A stretch of 40,086 nt of DNA from Candidatus Pacebacteria bacterium UBA1364 (GTDB taxonomy: Bacteria > Patescibacteriota > Microgenomatia > UBA1400 > PJMF01). Under the pieces are notes generated by a model. That model was not told the origin of the DNA. It was given only the letters and a program-made list of their open reading frames with translations, and did no database searches. The stretch spans positions 165,299 to 205,384 of the forward strand of contig DBRQ01000006.1 in assembly GCA_002306345.1 (NCBI GenBank), given 5' to 3'. Shown here piece after piece: positions 1 through 8,410 of the stretch. Numbering within the stretch: the stretch's first letter is position 1; every line of letters starts with the position of its first letter. Both the position numbers and the translations under genes were made by a program.

Positions 1-423
1 TTTATTTTCCGTACCTACTACTAAAGCATTCTTAAGTTTAGCAAAATCAAAAATTGCTATCATTCGAATTCTCGCCATCAAGTTACCTTTGCGTAAATTG
101 TCGGTTGTTCCAATTTGCAAAGAAGTAATAGCGGCATCAACCATTGAAGTAATGTTTAGTATCTTGCGATTTTGGGGAGGAATTTGCCAAAAATCTAAAA
201 TCGTTAAGGCATCAGTTATGTCTTGACGCTCATAAGGTAATAGAATCGGCCAAATTTGTTCTTTGGGCAGAGCTAGAGCAAGTAACGAAAGTGATAAAGC
301 ACTGTCTATTCCACCAGAAACAGCAATCACTCCAGCGTGTTTAGAAGTGTTTGAAAAAGTTTCTTGTAAAAAAAGGACAATCGCCGAAATCTGTGCTGGA
401 GCATTAAGCTTCATCTCGTACAT
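1..423 (-). CDS. nadE: NAD+ synthetase, N-terminal part (cut by the window)
   Basis: Makes NAD+ from deamido-NAD, ATP and an ammonia donor, the last step of NAD synthesis, in the cytoplasm. The 141 visible codons carry the adenylation P-loop SGGIDS at residues 36-41, the family segment RKGNLMARIRM near 110-120 and VGTENK at the cut edge. The family is usually about 250-275 residues when ammonia-dependent, so roughly the last half lies beyond base 1. The start is the ATG at 421-423; a second in-frame ATG at 412-414 is possible. It follows the DUF5652-like gene by 11 bases, so it is probably cotranscribed with it. nadD lies about 800 bases upstream on the same strand, putting two NAD-pathway genes together. 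No N-terminal glutaminase domain precedes the synthetase, so the enzyme is probably ammonia-dependent. Confidence 0.93.
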   Translation of the reverse strand, partial: MYEMKLNAPAQISAIVLFLQETFSNTSKHAGVIAVSGGIDSALSLSLLALALPKEQIWPILLPYERQDITDALTILDFWQIPPQNRKILNITSMVDAAITSLQIGTTDNLRKGNLMARIRMIAIFDFAKLKNALVVGTENK

Positions 424-434
424 AGAAAAATCTT

Positions 435-731
435 TTAGCTTTTCTTATGTCTGGTCGTTGTCTTAGCTGGCAATTTGGCCGTACTTTTACCCTGATTTTT
501 ATTCTGATAATAAATCGCATCATTTGCGAAAAACAGTAAATAAATAATCGGCAAAATACTCATGGTATTAAGGCAAAGAAGAGCCAAAAACCAAACTATT
601 TGATGGCCACGCGCAGCGCGCCATAAAGACAAGGCGCGCAAAATCATGTCTATTAAAAACAAAGAGAGTAAAAGTATTACTATCACAGGATAAAAAGAAC
701 AATATTCAAGAAAGTATTTATATGTAAACAT
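435..731 (-). CDS. DUF5652-like small membrane protein
   Basis: A 98-residue protein with two hydrophobic segments (about residues 13-33 and 45-68) and a basic tail rich in Lys, Arg and Thr. The segment LWRAARGHQIVWFLALLCLN followed by a Pro-Ile-Ile-Tyr-Leu-Leu-Phe-Phe-Ala run resembles the DUF5652 family, which I associate with CPR bacteria and whose function is unknown. The assignment is from memory of the family pattern. It is probably an inner-membrane protein. A TAGAAT box preceded by TGC lies only 6 bases upstream of the ATG, so the transcript is probably leaderless. nadE follows after 11 bases. Confidence 0.75.
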   Translation of the reverse strand: MFTYKYFLEYCSFYPVIVILLLSLFLIDMILRALSLWRAARGHQIVWFLALLCLNTMSILPIIYLLFFANDAIYYQNKNQGKSTAKLPAKTTTRHKKS

Positions 732-737
732 ACTTTT

Positions 738-746
738 ATTCTAGCA
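738..746 (-). promoter_or_regulatory. Extended -10 promoter of the DUF5652-like gene
   Basis: On the minus strand TGC-TAGAAT ends 6 bases before the ATG at 731. With the usual 6-7 base distance from -10 to the start site, transcription would begin at or next to the A of the start codon. No convincing -35 is seen. Confidence 0.55.
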
Positions 747-830
747 CAATTTTAAACAAAGTTTAACTGCTTTGTCCTGGTCAAGGACATATGCCTGATT
801 CTCATCGCTCGCTTTGCCTGCTAGAATCTG

Positions 831-879
831 ACATGTACCGTGAGCTAATCATTCTCATATGTATCGTGACCTAGTCACT
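831..879. repeat. Imperfect 23-bp direct repeat between genes
   Basis: Bases 831-853 and 857-879 match at 18 of 23 positions. The second copy contains the inverted repeat GTGAC-CTA-GTCAC (866-878) and covers the TGA stop of the gene ending at 875. A further small inverted repeat, GTCCT..AGGAC, lies near 774-788. No T-run follows on either strand, so this is not a clear terminator. Nothing else is recognised in 732-874. Confidence 0.5.
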
Positions 880-1183
880 GCCTAGTTTTAATCTTGACCC
901 CAACCATGTCAATTTGATCAAAATCTTGTCTAGCTAAATCCCAAAATTTTTCAGAAAGTTTCTGTGAATAAGTGCTAAATGTGCCTCTACCCATGGCGCT
1001 ACATAAGCGGCGATCAAAATCTCTAATTTTATCAACTACTTGTTGTCCAATTCGGTGAAATTGTTCGGCGTGAGTGATTGGATCTTTTTTAAATAGATCA
1101 TTAATTTGTAAAAATTCATCAAAAAGTTGGCGATTTTCTGCCACCATTTTAGCGTAATACTCCCGATATTTAGTCTGCGACAT
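875..1183 (-). CDS. Small conserved hypothetical protein
   Basis: A 102-residue soluble protein, charged and mostly helical by composition, starting MSQTKYREYYAKMVAENRQL. Its pattern (an aromatic-rich helix, a paired 'EQFHRIGQQVV' helix, then a Cys and a closing 'FWDLARQDFDQIDMVGV' segment) looks like a compact globular helical domain. I do not recognise a named family, though the sequence looks conserved rather than random. The start has a good ribosome binding site, GAGAGG, 6 bases before the ATG. It sits 35 bases downstream of nadD on the same strand, so it is likely in the same operon as topA-nadD. Confidence 0.7.
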   Translation of the reverse strand: MSQTKYREYYAKMVAENRQLFDEFLQINDLFKKDPITHAEQFHRIGQQVVDKIRDFDRRLCSAMGRGTFSTYSQKLSEKFWDLARQDFDQIDMVGVKIKTRQ

Positions 1184-1218
1184 TTTGACCTCTCAATCAA
1201 TCTATTTGGATAATTTAT

Positions 1219-1821
1219 TTAACCAAATAAGTTATTTTTTTTAATATAATAATGTACTTTAGCATCTAACAAATCATTAAGACTAGTTCGATTGGCAAAA
1301 GCCTTTCTGACTTCGGTTGAAGAAACATCTAGCTGTGGAAAATTGTCTAAAGTAATCATTCCCTGACGAAGAGGAGAAAAACTAAAACCCAATCTTGGAT
1401 AAACATAAAAAGGATATTTTTTTAGCATCAGCTCGTAATTTTGCCAAAGATGAAATTGCGCTAAATTGTCAGCACCAATTAAAAAAGAAAATTGACAATC
1501 TGGGTGTTGTTTAGCCAAGGCTTCTAGAGTAAAAAAGGTTTGGCTTTCGCCGTCGTGTTCTAGCTCATATTTTTCTATCAAAATTTTATCTTTGAGTAAC
1601 GGCTTTTTTGCGATAATACTATTAATCATCAGTTTTAGCATCGCTAAACGATGCTCGTTGCTGACAAAACTTTTAGCAAAACTATGTTTACCAACTGGCA
1701 AAAGCCAAATTTGGGCAAAAATCGTTCCATCGTTCAGTGGTTTACTTAAAACTTGCTCAATCATTGCTTGGTGACCAAGATGCGGGGGATTAAAAGTCCC
1801 ACCAAAAATGAGAATTTTCAT
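1219..1821 (-). CDS. nadD: Nicotinate-nucleotide adenylyltransferase
   Basis: Transfers AMP from ATP to nicotinate mononucleotide, giving the deamido-NAD that NadE uses. The 200-residue length is normal. The nucleotidyltransferase signature GGTFNPPHLGH is at residues 7-17, the substrate-loop segment FLIGADNLAQFHLW in the middle, and the SSTEVRK motif (ISSTxIR in the family) near 166-172. The start is the ATG two bases downstream of the topA stop, which implies tight coupling with topA. With the partial nadE further along the same strand, the last two NAD steps are encoded near each other. Confidence 0.95.
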   Translation of the reverse strand: MKILIFGGTFNPPHLGHQAMIEQVLSKPLNDGTIFAQIWLLPVGKHSFAKSFVSNEHRLAMLKLMINSIIAKKPLLKDKILIEKYELEHDGESQTFFTLEALAKQHPDCQFSFLIGADNLAQFHLWQNYELMLKKYPFYVYPRLGFSFSPLRQGMITLDNFPQLDVSSTEVRKAFANRTSLNDLLDAKVHYYIKKNNLFG

Positions 1822-1823
1822 TG

Positions 1824-4154
1824 TTATAATCGCACTTTAATTTTTGATCTTTTTTTAGTTTGAGGCACAGTTTTAACTTTTTTAGCTCTTGTTTTCGAAA
1901 TTGATGTTGAAGTTTTAGAGTTGACTTTCGTTTTTTTAGACTTAATTTTAGATTTAGTGTTGGCTTTAATTTTAGTGGTCTTGGTTACAGCTTTAGTTTG
2001 AGCTACTGCTCTAGTTTTTAGTTTAGAAGACGTCTGTTTTTTGCCTACGGATTTTTTGTTTTTAGTCATTCTAGCTTTCCACTCTGCTCTTTTTCTTTTA
2101 ATTTCATCCCACTCTGCTTGAGTTAATTTGTAGTTAGGTTCTGGTTTTTTCCAAGAGGCAAAATCACATTTAGGATACAAAGAGCAACCATAAAATGGTT
2201 TGCCAAAGCGGGTATTTCTAACCACTACGTCGCCTTCTCCGCACAACGGACAATGCTGTCCTGCCAAAGTTTCAACAAGATTGTGGGTATATTTACAATC
2301 TGGAAAACGGCTGCAGCTTTTAAATTTACCAAAGCGACCCGTACGAATAACCACTTCTCCCTTCCCACACTCTGGACATTTCTCACCAGTTCTTTCTACT
2401 GGGACTTGAACTCGTTCGGCTTGTTGAGTGACCTCAGCAATCTTAATGGCCAAAGGTTGATAAAATAAGTCAATAACAGCTACCCAATCCTTTTTACCAA
2501 GGGCAATAGCGTCTAAATCTTCTTCCATTGAGGCAGTAAAATCATAATCCATTAAATTGGTAAAATATTTAACTAAAAAATCACAAACGGTGATGCCAAT
2601 TGGCGTTGCAAAAAACTTTTTTTGCGTTCTTTCCACATAACCTCGGTCGATGATCACTGAAATAATAGAAGCATAAGTACTTGGTCGTCCAATCCCTTTT
2701 TTCTCCAGTTCTTTTACTAAGGAAGCATCATTGTATCTAGGTGGTGCTTGAGTAAATTTTTGCAGCGAAACTGAATCAAGATAAGACAAAGCATCATTTG
2801 CCTTAAGTTCTGGCAAAAGCTGATCTTCGGCCACAGAAAACAATCTACGCCAACCATCAAACCTCACTACAGAACCACTACTGCGCAATAGATATTGATT
2901 TTTATTTTCTTTGGCACTAGCTTGCACCAAAATAGTCGTTTGATCATAAACTGCCGCTGTCATTTGCGAAGCCAAAAATCGACGCCAAATTAAATCGTAA
3001 AGTTTAATATGAGCTGGAGTAAGAGATGTTACTTTACCCATAATATTACTTTTATCAATTGTAAGATCAGTGACACGAATGGCTTCATGAGCCTCTTGAG
3101 CATTTTTAGATTTTTTGGCAAAAACTCTGGCTTTGGCTGGTAAATAAGCTTGACCAAAATGATTTGCTATATATCCTCGAGCTTTTTCAATGGCGCTAAA
3201 GGACAAATTAAAAGAATCAGTACGATGATAAGTAATCAAACCTTCTTCATATAACCTTTGTGCCAAATTCATGGTTTGTTTAGCAGAAAAACCAAAACTA
3301 TTAGCGGCAGCCTGTTGCAGCAATGAAGTAGTAAAAGGTGGCAAACTTTGACGATTACGCTGTACTTTTTCTACTTGAGTTACTTTGTAATCAGCTGTTA
3401 ACAAGTCTTTGTTAATCGCTGCAGCAGCGATGGCATTTTCTACCTTAATCTTTTTTGCATTTAATTTTTCCAGTACAGCAATAAAAATATTTGCGTCGAG
3501 CGTGGCTTGAAGTTTGCCATCTTGAGCAAAAACTTTTTGCTCTTTGAGTAAACCAGCTTGAGCCAAAGCCACCGAAAACTCCCAAAATTCTTCCGGTTTA
3601 AAAGCAGCAATTTCCTTCTCTCTTTCGACAATTAAACGTAGAGCCACTGATTGCACCCGCCCAGCAGACAAACCACGACGCACTTTTTTCCACAGCACCG
3701 GAGAAACTTGATAGCCCACCAAACGATCTAAAACGCGACGAGCCTGCTGTGCATTAACCAAATCCAAATTAAGTTGACCTGGAGAAGCAATGGCTGCTTG
3801 CACCGCTTCTTTAGTGACCTCGTGAAAAGTGGAGCGATAAAAATGATTTTCATTTTTTTTGTCTTGCAGTAAAAACTTAATATGCCAAGCAATGGCTTCG
3901 CCCTCACGATCCGGGTCAGTGGCTAAATAAATTTTATCAGCCGTTTTGGCTAATTTGCGCAAAGTTGCCACTACCTTTTTCTTGTCAGCACTAATTTCAT
4001 AAACTGGTTGATAGTGATTAGCCAAATCAATCCCCAAAGTTTTTTTGGGCAAATCCCGCACGTGTCCAACCGAAGCCTCAATCATATATTGATTACCTAG
4101 ATAATCTTTTAGTTTTCTTGCTTTGGTAGGTGATTCAACAATGATTAAATCCAT
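1824..4154 (-). CDS. topA: DNA topoisomerase I (type IA)
   Basis: Relaxes negatively supercoiled DNA through a 5'-phosphotyrosine strand break. The 776-residue protein opens with a Toprim domain (MDLIIVESPTKARKLKDYLG, then DPDREGEAIAWH). The catalytic Tyr lies in GLITYHRTDS, at about residue 309. Two C-terminal four-Cys zinc ribbons follow (CPECGKGE...C..FPDC and CPLCGEGD...C..YPKC, about residues 590-670). The last 80 or so residues are a Lys/Thr/Ser-rich basic tail, probably a DNA-binding extension. The ATG at 4152-4154 is preceded by an AAAGAAAG stretch. nadD follows at a two-base gap, and dprA lies upstream across a 53-base spacer that may hold its own promoter. Confidence 0.97.
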   Translation of the reverse strand: MDLIIVESPTKARKLKDYLGNQYMIEASVGHVRDLPKKTLGIDLANHYQPVYEISADKKKVVATLRKLAKTADKIYLATDPDREGEAIAWHIKFLLQDKKNENHFYRSTFHEVTKEAVQAAIASPGQLNLDLVNAQQARRVLDRLVGYQVSPVLWKKVRRGLSAGRVQSVALRLIVEREKEIAAFKPEEFWEFSVALAQAGLLKEQKVFAQDGKLQATLDANIFIAVLEKLNAKKIKVENAIAAAAINKDLLTADYKVTQVEKVQRNRQSLPPFTTSLLQQAAANSFGFSAKQTMNLAQRLYEEGLITYHRTDSFNLSFSAIEKARGYIANHFGQAYLPAKARVFAKKSKNAQEAHEAIRVTDLTIDKSNIMGKVTSLTPAHIKLYDLIWRRFLASQMTAAVYDQTTILVQASAKENKNQYLLRSSGSVVRFDGWRRLFSVAEDQLLPELKANDALSYLDSVSLQKFTQAPPRYNDASLVKELEKKGIGRPSTYASIISVIIDRGYVERTQKKFFATPIGITVCDFLVKYFTNLMDYDFTASMEEDLDAIALGKKDWVAVIDLFYQPLAIKIAEVTQQAERVQVPVERTGEKCPECGKGEVVIRTGRFGKFKSCSRFPDCKYTHNLVETLAGQHCPLCGEGDVVVRNTRFGKPFYGCSLYPKCDFASWKKPEPNYKLTQAEWDEIKRKRAEWKARMTKNKKSVGKKQTSSKLKTRAVAQTKAVTKTTKIKANTKSKIKSKKTKVNSKTSTSISKTRAKKVKTVPQTKKRSKIKVRL

Positions 4155-4207
4155 AATAAAAACTTTCTTTCAAAAAATGCGCAACAGTTGCTCATTTTAG
4201 CCTTATT

Positions 4208-5383
4208 CTAACTTACTAAGCAATACTTACCCCATTTTTTGATAATTTTACCTTGTAATTCTAGATCAAATAAGAGCTGGTTCAATAAAGCAGGATCAAG
4301 TTTAGTGCTTATAAGAAGGTCTTCAAAAGCTAACTCCGGATAAAAAGTTAAATTTTCAAGTAAAATTTGCAATTGAGGATTGTTTTGTCCATGTGCGTTA
4401 TTTTGAGCGGTGACAGCCTTTTCTCCATTCGTCGTTGGCGGTAAAAATCCAAAATGATAGTCTTCTTGCATTTCATTTAAAATATCAGCGGCACTGTTAA
4501 CTAAAATTGCACCCTGAGTAATGAGCATTTTTGTGCCCTCACTAAAAGGATTAGTAATTGGACCAGGCACCGCCATTACTAAACGACCGTAGTCGTTAGC
4601 GTAACTGGCAGTAATGTGTGAACCACTGTGTTTGGCAGCCTCAATAATTAAGGTTGCCTTAGACAACCCCGCCACAATGCGGTTACGAATTACAAAATTA
4701 GCTGCTCTAGCTCGAGTAGCTGGCGGAAATTCACTGATAAAAATTGCATTTTGTGCCAAAAATTCTTGCATCGTTTTTTTCTGACTAGCTGGAAAACAGT
4801 GATCAAAACCAAATCCTAACACAGCAATAGTTTGACCTTGATGATCAAGAGTTGTCTTAGCGGCGGCCAAATCAACTCCATACATAAAACCAGAAACAAT
4901 AGTTTTACCAGCGGCAATAAGTGGTGGAATTAACTTTCTAATAACCAATTGGCCATAAGCAGTCATTTTACGTGTCCCAACCACTGAAATAGTATTGGCA
5001 AAAGCAGTTTGCCAAGCCGAGCTGCCCACTTTAATCTGACTTTTGATAAACAAAACAATGGGAAAATCATCAGTCATAAGTAGCAGTTTGGGATAGTGCT
5101 CTTCCTCAAAAGTTAGTACTTGAATACCCGAAGCCTCTAGCTGGGCTAAATTGTCTAGTAAATTATGTTCTTTTTTAAATTTTTTAATTGATTCTATCGT
5201 CTTTTCTGAAAAAGAAATTTCTTGCCAAATGTGGGCGCGATTGACCCAAAAATCCTCAATAGTTAATTGACGTTGTTGACTAACTTTGAGAATTTTCATG
5301 ATAGTTTTAGACCCCACTCCATTTAAAGAGGTCAAAAAAAGCAAAAAGGCTTTGTGCAAATGAACGTTGTCTATATATCTCAT
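4208..5383 (-). CDS. dprA: DNA processing protein DprA/Smf
   Basis: Loads RecA onto incoming single-stranded DNA during natural transformation. The Rossmann-like core shows SVVGTRKMTAYGQ (from about residue 133), SGFMYGVDLAAA and the segment VIRNRIVAGLS with GSHITASYAN. A helix-hairpin-helix-type start (LTSLNGVGSKTIMKIL) precedes it, and a C-terminal winged-helix segment (about 320-391) follows. A TTG at 5426-5428 would add 15 residues, but the ATG at 5381-5383 is preferred. It puts the domain start at the usual place and has a CATAAT box 9 bases upstream. PBP2 ends 57 bases upstream on the same strand. DprA suggests the cell can take up DNA, as often proposed for CPR bacteria. Confidence 0.94.
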   Translation of the reverse strand: MRYIDNVHLHKAFLLFLTSLNGVGSKTIMKILKVSQQRQLTIEDFWVNRAHIWQEISFSEKTIESIKKFKKEHNLLDNLAQLEASGIQVLTFEEEHYPKLLLMTDDFPIVLFIKSQIKVGSSAWQTAFANTISVVGTRKMTAYGQLVIRKLIPPLIAAGKTIVSGFMYGVDLAAAKTTLDHQGQTIAVLGFGFDHCFPASQKKTMQEFLAQNAIFISEFPPATRARAANFVIRNRIVAGLSKATLIIEAAKHSGSHITASYANDYGRLVMAVPGPITNPFSEGTKMLITQGAILVNSAADILNEMQEDYHFGFLPPTTNGEKAVTAQNNAHGQNNPQLQILLENLTFYPELAFEDLLISTKLDPALLNQLLFDLELQGKIIKKWGKYCLVS

Positions 5384-5392
5384 ACAAAAAAG

Positions 5393-5398
5393 ATTATG
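5393..5398 (-). promoter_or_regulatory. Possible leaderless -10 box of dprA
   Basis: CATAAT on the minus strand lies 9 bases before the ATG at 5383, next to a TG. It would give a leader of about two bases. It is one of a series of such boxes in this window, and it supports the ATG over the upstream TTG. Confidence 0.4.
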
Positions 5399-5440
5399 CA
5401 ACGACAAAGTTACAAGAAGTGTGATCAAAAAAAAGTTGCT

Positions 5441-7267
5441 TTAAAAAATCCAATTTAGAATTTGCGCAATGACAGGAGCAGCGTCTTGAGAACCCTCACT
5501 ATAAATTTGGTTTGTGTCACTTTCTATTAGAACAGTCATTATTAATTTATCTGGAAAGCCATACTTTTGAACTAAGGTTCCCCATTCTTTTCTATCTGGT
5601 AAAGCGGTAGCAACTAAAGCATTGCTAGCACTTGCCACCTGAGTGTCAGTGATAGTGGCACTAAGAATTTTTGCCTGATCAATGCCCACAATGGCTGTTA
5701 CCCAAGCATGAGTTTGACGATAGCCTCGTTCATCTTCCACTCCAAATTCAGCAGTGCCAGTCTTACAGGCAATCATGCCTCGATCAATTTTTTCACTATC
5801 TGACAAATTAAGATCGGCCAATTGAGCAGCCAATGCGGTATTATAAGGAAACAAGGGATAAGCTGTGCCTCCTTGACTACAAGCAGCAAGCATACCCGAT
5901 AATACTATTTCTAAATTTTTGTCATCAACGGCCAAATCTCTACAATTTTGCTGCAGTGCAGGCAACAAAGAACTCTGGCACAAACTACCATGATTGGCAA
6001 TCGCTTGAGTCATTGAAGCAATTTGAATTGGCGTCACTAATAAGTCGCCCTGACCAATGCCAAAATGATAAGTATTCCCTAAATACCAACTCTCTCCTCG
6101 TTGTGCTTCTTTCCATTTTGGATCAGGGACTAAACCACTAGCTTCTTGCTTAAGTTGTAAACCAGTCGGACTACCAAGACCAAACATTCTGGCGTAAAGA
6201 GCCAATTTTCCTGGACCCAATTTTTCGGCAGTTTTGTAAAAGAAAATATCATTACTACGAGCTAAAGCCTGTTGCACATTGAGAACTCCTTCCACTCGAC
6301 CATATTGAGTAAAATACCAGTTGGCATACTCAAAATCACCAACTTTAAGTGTGCCTTGATCATCAACAACACTATTGGCGTCAATCACTCCCTCCTGCAA
6401 GGCTGCTAAAGCCGTTACTAATTTAAAAATTGAACCAGGAGGATAAGTGCCACTAATACTGCGATTGAAAAACACTTGCTGTTCGTCGCTTAAATAATTG
6501 TTAATTTTTTCAGAACTGGCTTGTAGATCTCTTTTGTATAAATTATTTAAAAAACTTTCCTCAAAAACATTAGCGTCAAAACTTGGTGTGCTAATTAAAG
6601 TTAAAATTTCGCCATTATTAGCGTCCATAATAATGACCGCACCTTTTTTATCACCCATTGCTTGATAAGCTAGCTGGCTCAAGTAAGGATCGAGAGTGGT
6701 TGTAATATTTTGCCCATAAATTGGTTCTTCCATCGCCACTAAACGTTGCGTTTGACCCAAAGCATTAATTTCAAATTTACTGACGGAACCTTTGGATTGC
6801 AAATTTTGATCAAAAAATTGTTCCAAACCCATTCTGCCTAAGCGACTAGCAATCGCCAAATCAGGATTTTTGTCTAAATCCTCTTGTAGTACCGGAGATA
6901 AATATCCCAGCACAGAAGATAGCGCTTCTTTGTATGGATAAACTCTATTAAATTCATAACCAATGCTAGCGCTGTCAGTAGCTAATAAATTTAAGGCCTC
7001 ATCTTTACTAATAAAAACTTTATCACTGTAAAACTGATCTTTTTTGAGATATTTAAAATACTGTTTATCATTTCTGACCAAAGCTTGGCCAAAACGATCT
7101 AGAAAGATTGCTCTTTCCGCTGGATTATGTTTAGTAAAATAACGATTATTCTCTGCTAAAGTAAAAAAATGGGCCCCTTGAACTATTTGCACATCCATCA
7201 AGCGCACTGTTAAAAGACTAAAAGTAATTAACAAGCAAGTAAATAATAGTAAAAATTTAAGCCGCAT
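5441..7267 (-). CDS. mrdA: Penicillin-binding protein 2, elongation transpeptidase
   Basis: A class B PBP that cross-links peptidoglycan during side-wall growth with MreC/MreD. It has 608 residues with one N-terminal membrane anchor (about 5-25), a dimerisation/pedestal domain, and the transpeptidase domain with all three active-site motifs: the Ser in GSIFK (Ser279-Lys282), SND (338-340) and KTG (502-504). The adjacent GIGQGDLLVTPIQ segment is typical. Its start overlaps the end of the mreD-like gene by 11 bases, so the two are translationally coupled. The order mreC-mreD-PBP2 is the classical elongasome operon, which supports PBP2 rather than a divisome PBP3. Confidence 0.95.
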   Translation of the reverse strand: MRLKFLLLFTCLLITFSLLTVRLMDVQIVQGAHFFTLAENNRYFTKHNPAERAIFLDRFGQALVRNDKQYFKYLKKDQFYSDKVFISKDEALNLLATDSASIGYEFNRVYPYKEALSSVLGYLSPVLQEDLDKNPDLAIASRLGRMGLEQFFDQNLQSKGSVSKFEINALGQTQRLVAMEEPIYGQNITTTLDPYLSQLAYQAMGDKKGAVIIMDANNGEILTLISTPSFDANVFEESFLNNLYKRDLQASSEKINNYLSDEQQVFFNRSISGTYPPGSIFKLVTALAALQEGVIDANSVVDDQGTLKVGDFEYANWYFTQYGRVEGVLNVQQALARSNDIFFYKTAEKLGPGKLALYARMFGLGSPTGLQLKQEASGLVPDPKWKEAQRGESWYLGNTYHFGIGQGDLLVTPIQIASMTQAIANHGSLCQSSLLPALQQNCRDLAVDDKNLEIVLSGMLAACSQGGTAYPLFPYNTALAAQLADLNLSDSEKIDRGMIACKTGTAEFGVEDERGYRQTHAWVTAIVGIDQAKILSATITDTQVASASNALVATALPDRKEWGTLVQKYGFPDKLIMTVLIESDTNQIYSEGSQDAAPVIAQILNWIF

Positions 7268-7640
7268 AATTTTTAAAGTTGACCTTGTAAAAGTAAAACA
7301 AAAAAGCTGGCAAATGAAATAAATAAAAGAAATTAAATTGTAAATTAGCCATTTTTGCGATTATCAAATTCAGCAAGCAAAAAAGTAAGAATTGCCAAAA
7401 AATTTTGCCTACCAACTTTTGATAAAAAAGATGAAAAAATAAGAGCAAAAAGGCCATCATCGGCCAAGATAATGAGTAAAAAATTGATAACACAAAAGCC
7501 ATAACAAATAAAGCTGATAAAAGAAATTTCTGACCGCGGCGGCTAATAAAGTTATAAGACAAATAAAGAAAAAAAATGGGTAAACCAATGGTTGCCTCTA
7601 AACTTAGAATAATTAGTAACAAAAAAATACAAATTAGCAT
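7257..7640 (-). CDS. mreD: MreD-like rod-shape membrane protein
   Basis: A 127-residue, very hydrophobic protein with about four to five membrane segments and almost no soluble loops. It is shorter than usual MreD (about 160 residues), and sequence similarity alone is weak. The call rests mainly on position: it begins 8 bases after mreC and overlaps PBP2, exactly where mreD belongs. MreD links the MreC/PBP2 complex in the membrane. Another small integral membrane protein at this locus cannot be excluded. Confidence 0.7.
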   Translation of the reverse strand: MLICIFLLLIILSLEATIGLPIFFLYLSYNFISRRGQKFLLSALFVMAFVLSIFYSLSWPMMAFLLLFFHLFYQKLVGKIFWQFLLFCLLNLIIAKMANLQFNFFYLFHLPAFLFYFYKVNFKNYAA

Positions 7641-7648
7641 CTTTTAAT

Positions 7649-8410
7649 TTATTTAATCTCCACTAAACTCACTTCGTAAAAATTAACTAACTGCTCTACC
7701 ACTGCCGTTTTAGTAGCCAGGGCTTGATTATCCGATAAAATACTGGCAATTCTGCCGATCAGTAAGCCTTTTTCCAAACCAACTTGTGATGAAGTAAAAA
7801 CTAATTCTCCAATTTCAATTTTGGCATCAGCAGCAATTTCAGTGAAAAGAATTTGATGACCATTTCCCTTTACAAAGCCTTTAACTTCCGTACTAGTCTG
7901 CGCCAAAATGCCAGTATCAATCATTTGCGGTAAAAGTAAAACCAAGGCTTGTTTTTCAAAAACTTGCTCAATTAACCCTAATAAAGTACCTTTATACAGC
8001 ACTGCCGAACCAGCTTTGACTCCAGCTTGACTACCTGCAGCTACAAAACTTTGGGCAAAAGAAATTACTGGAGCTGCAATGATAGTTTGCTCATAATTAC
8101 GGTCACTATTTTCCAAAATTTTACGTAGTTCTTGGTTCTCTTTTTCCAAAGTTTCAATTTTGATCGAATTAGCTGCTGCTTCATTGTAACGATATTGTAA
8201 ATCCTCTAATTTAGCCGTTAAATTCCACATCATGCCAACTCGGTGAAAGGGATAAGCAATTTTTTGTAAAAAGTAAAAATTTTTTTCTTTCCAAGTATTG
8301 GCCAAATTGGTTAAAAAAGCAAAATGAAGAAAATCCAAGAATTGCAAAAAAAACAAAATAAAAACTAGCAAAAATGCCAGAATATATTGTTTATTTTTTT
8401 CACTTAACAT
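7649..8410 (-). CDS. mreC: Rod shape-determining protein MreC
   Basis: A bitopic scaffold protein of the elongasome that activates PBP2. The 253 residues contain one membrane segment (about 9-29), a coiled-coil helix ending ETLEKENQELRKIL (about 75-95), and the paired beta-barrel domains with segments such as VISFAQSFVAAGSQAGVKAG and GLLIGRIASI. Length and layout are normal for the family. It overlaps the upstream degenerate MreB-like gene by 7 bases, indicating translational coupling. Confidence 0.95.
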   Translation of the reverse strand: MLSEKNKQYILAFLLVFILFFLQFLDFLHFAFLTNLANTWKEKNFYFLQKIAYPFHRVGMMWNLTAKLEDLQYRYNEAAANSIKIETLEKENQELRKILENSDRNYEQTIIAAPVISFAQSFVAAGSQAGVKAGSAVLYKGTLLGLIEQVFEKQALVLLLPQMIDTGILAQTSTEVKGFVKGNGHQILFTEIAADAKIEIGELVFTSSQVGLEKGLLIGRIASILSDNQALATKTAVVEQLVNFYEVSLVEIK

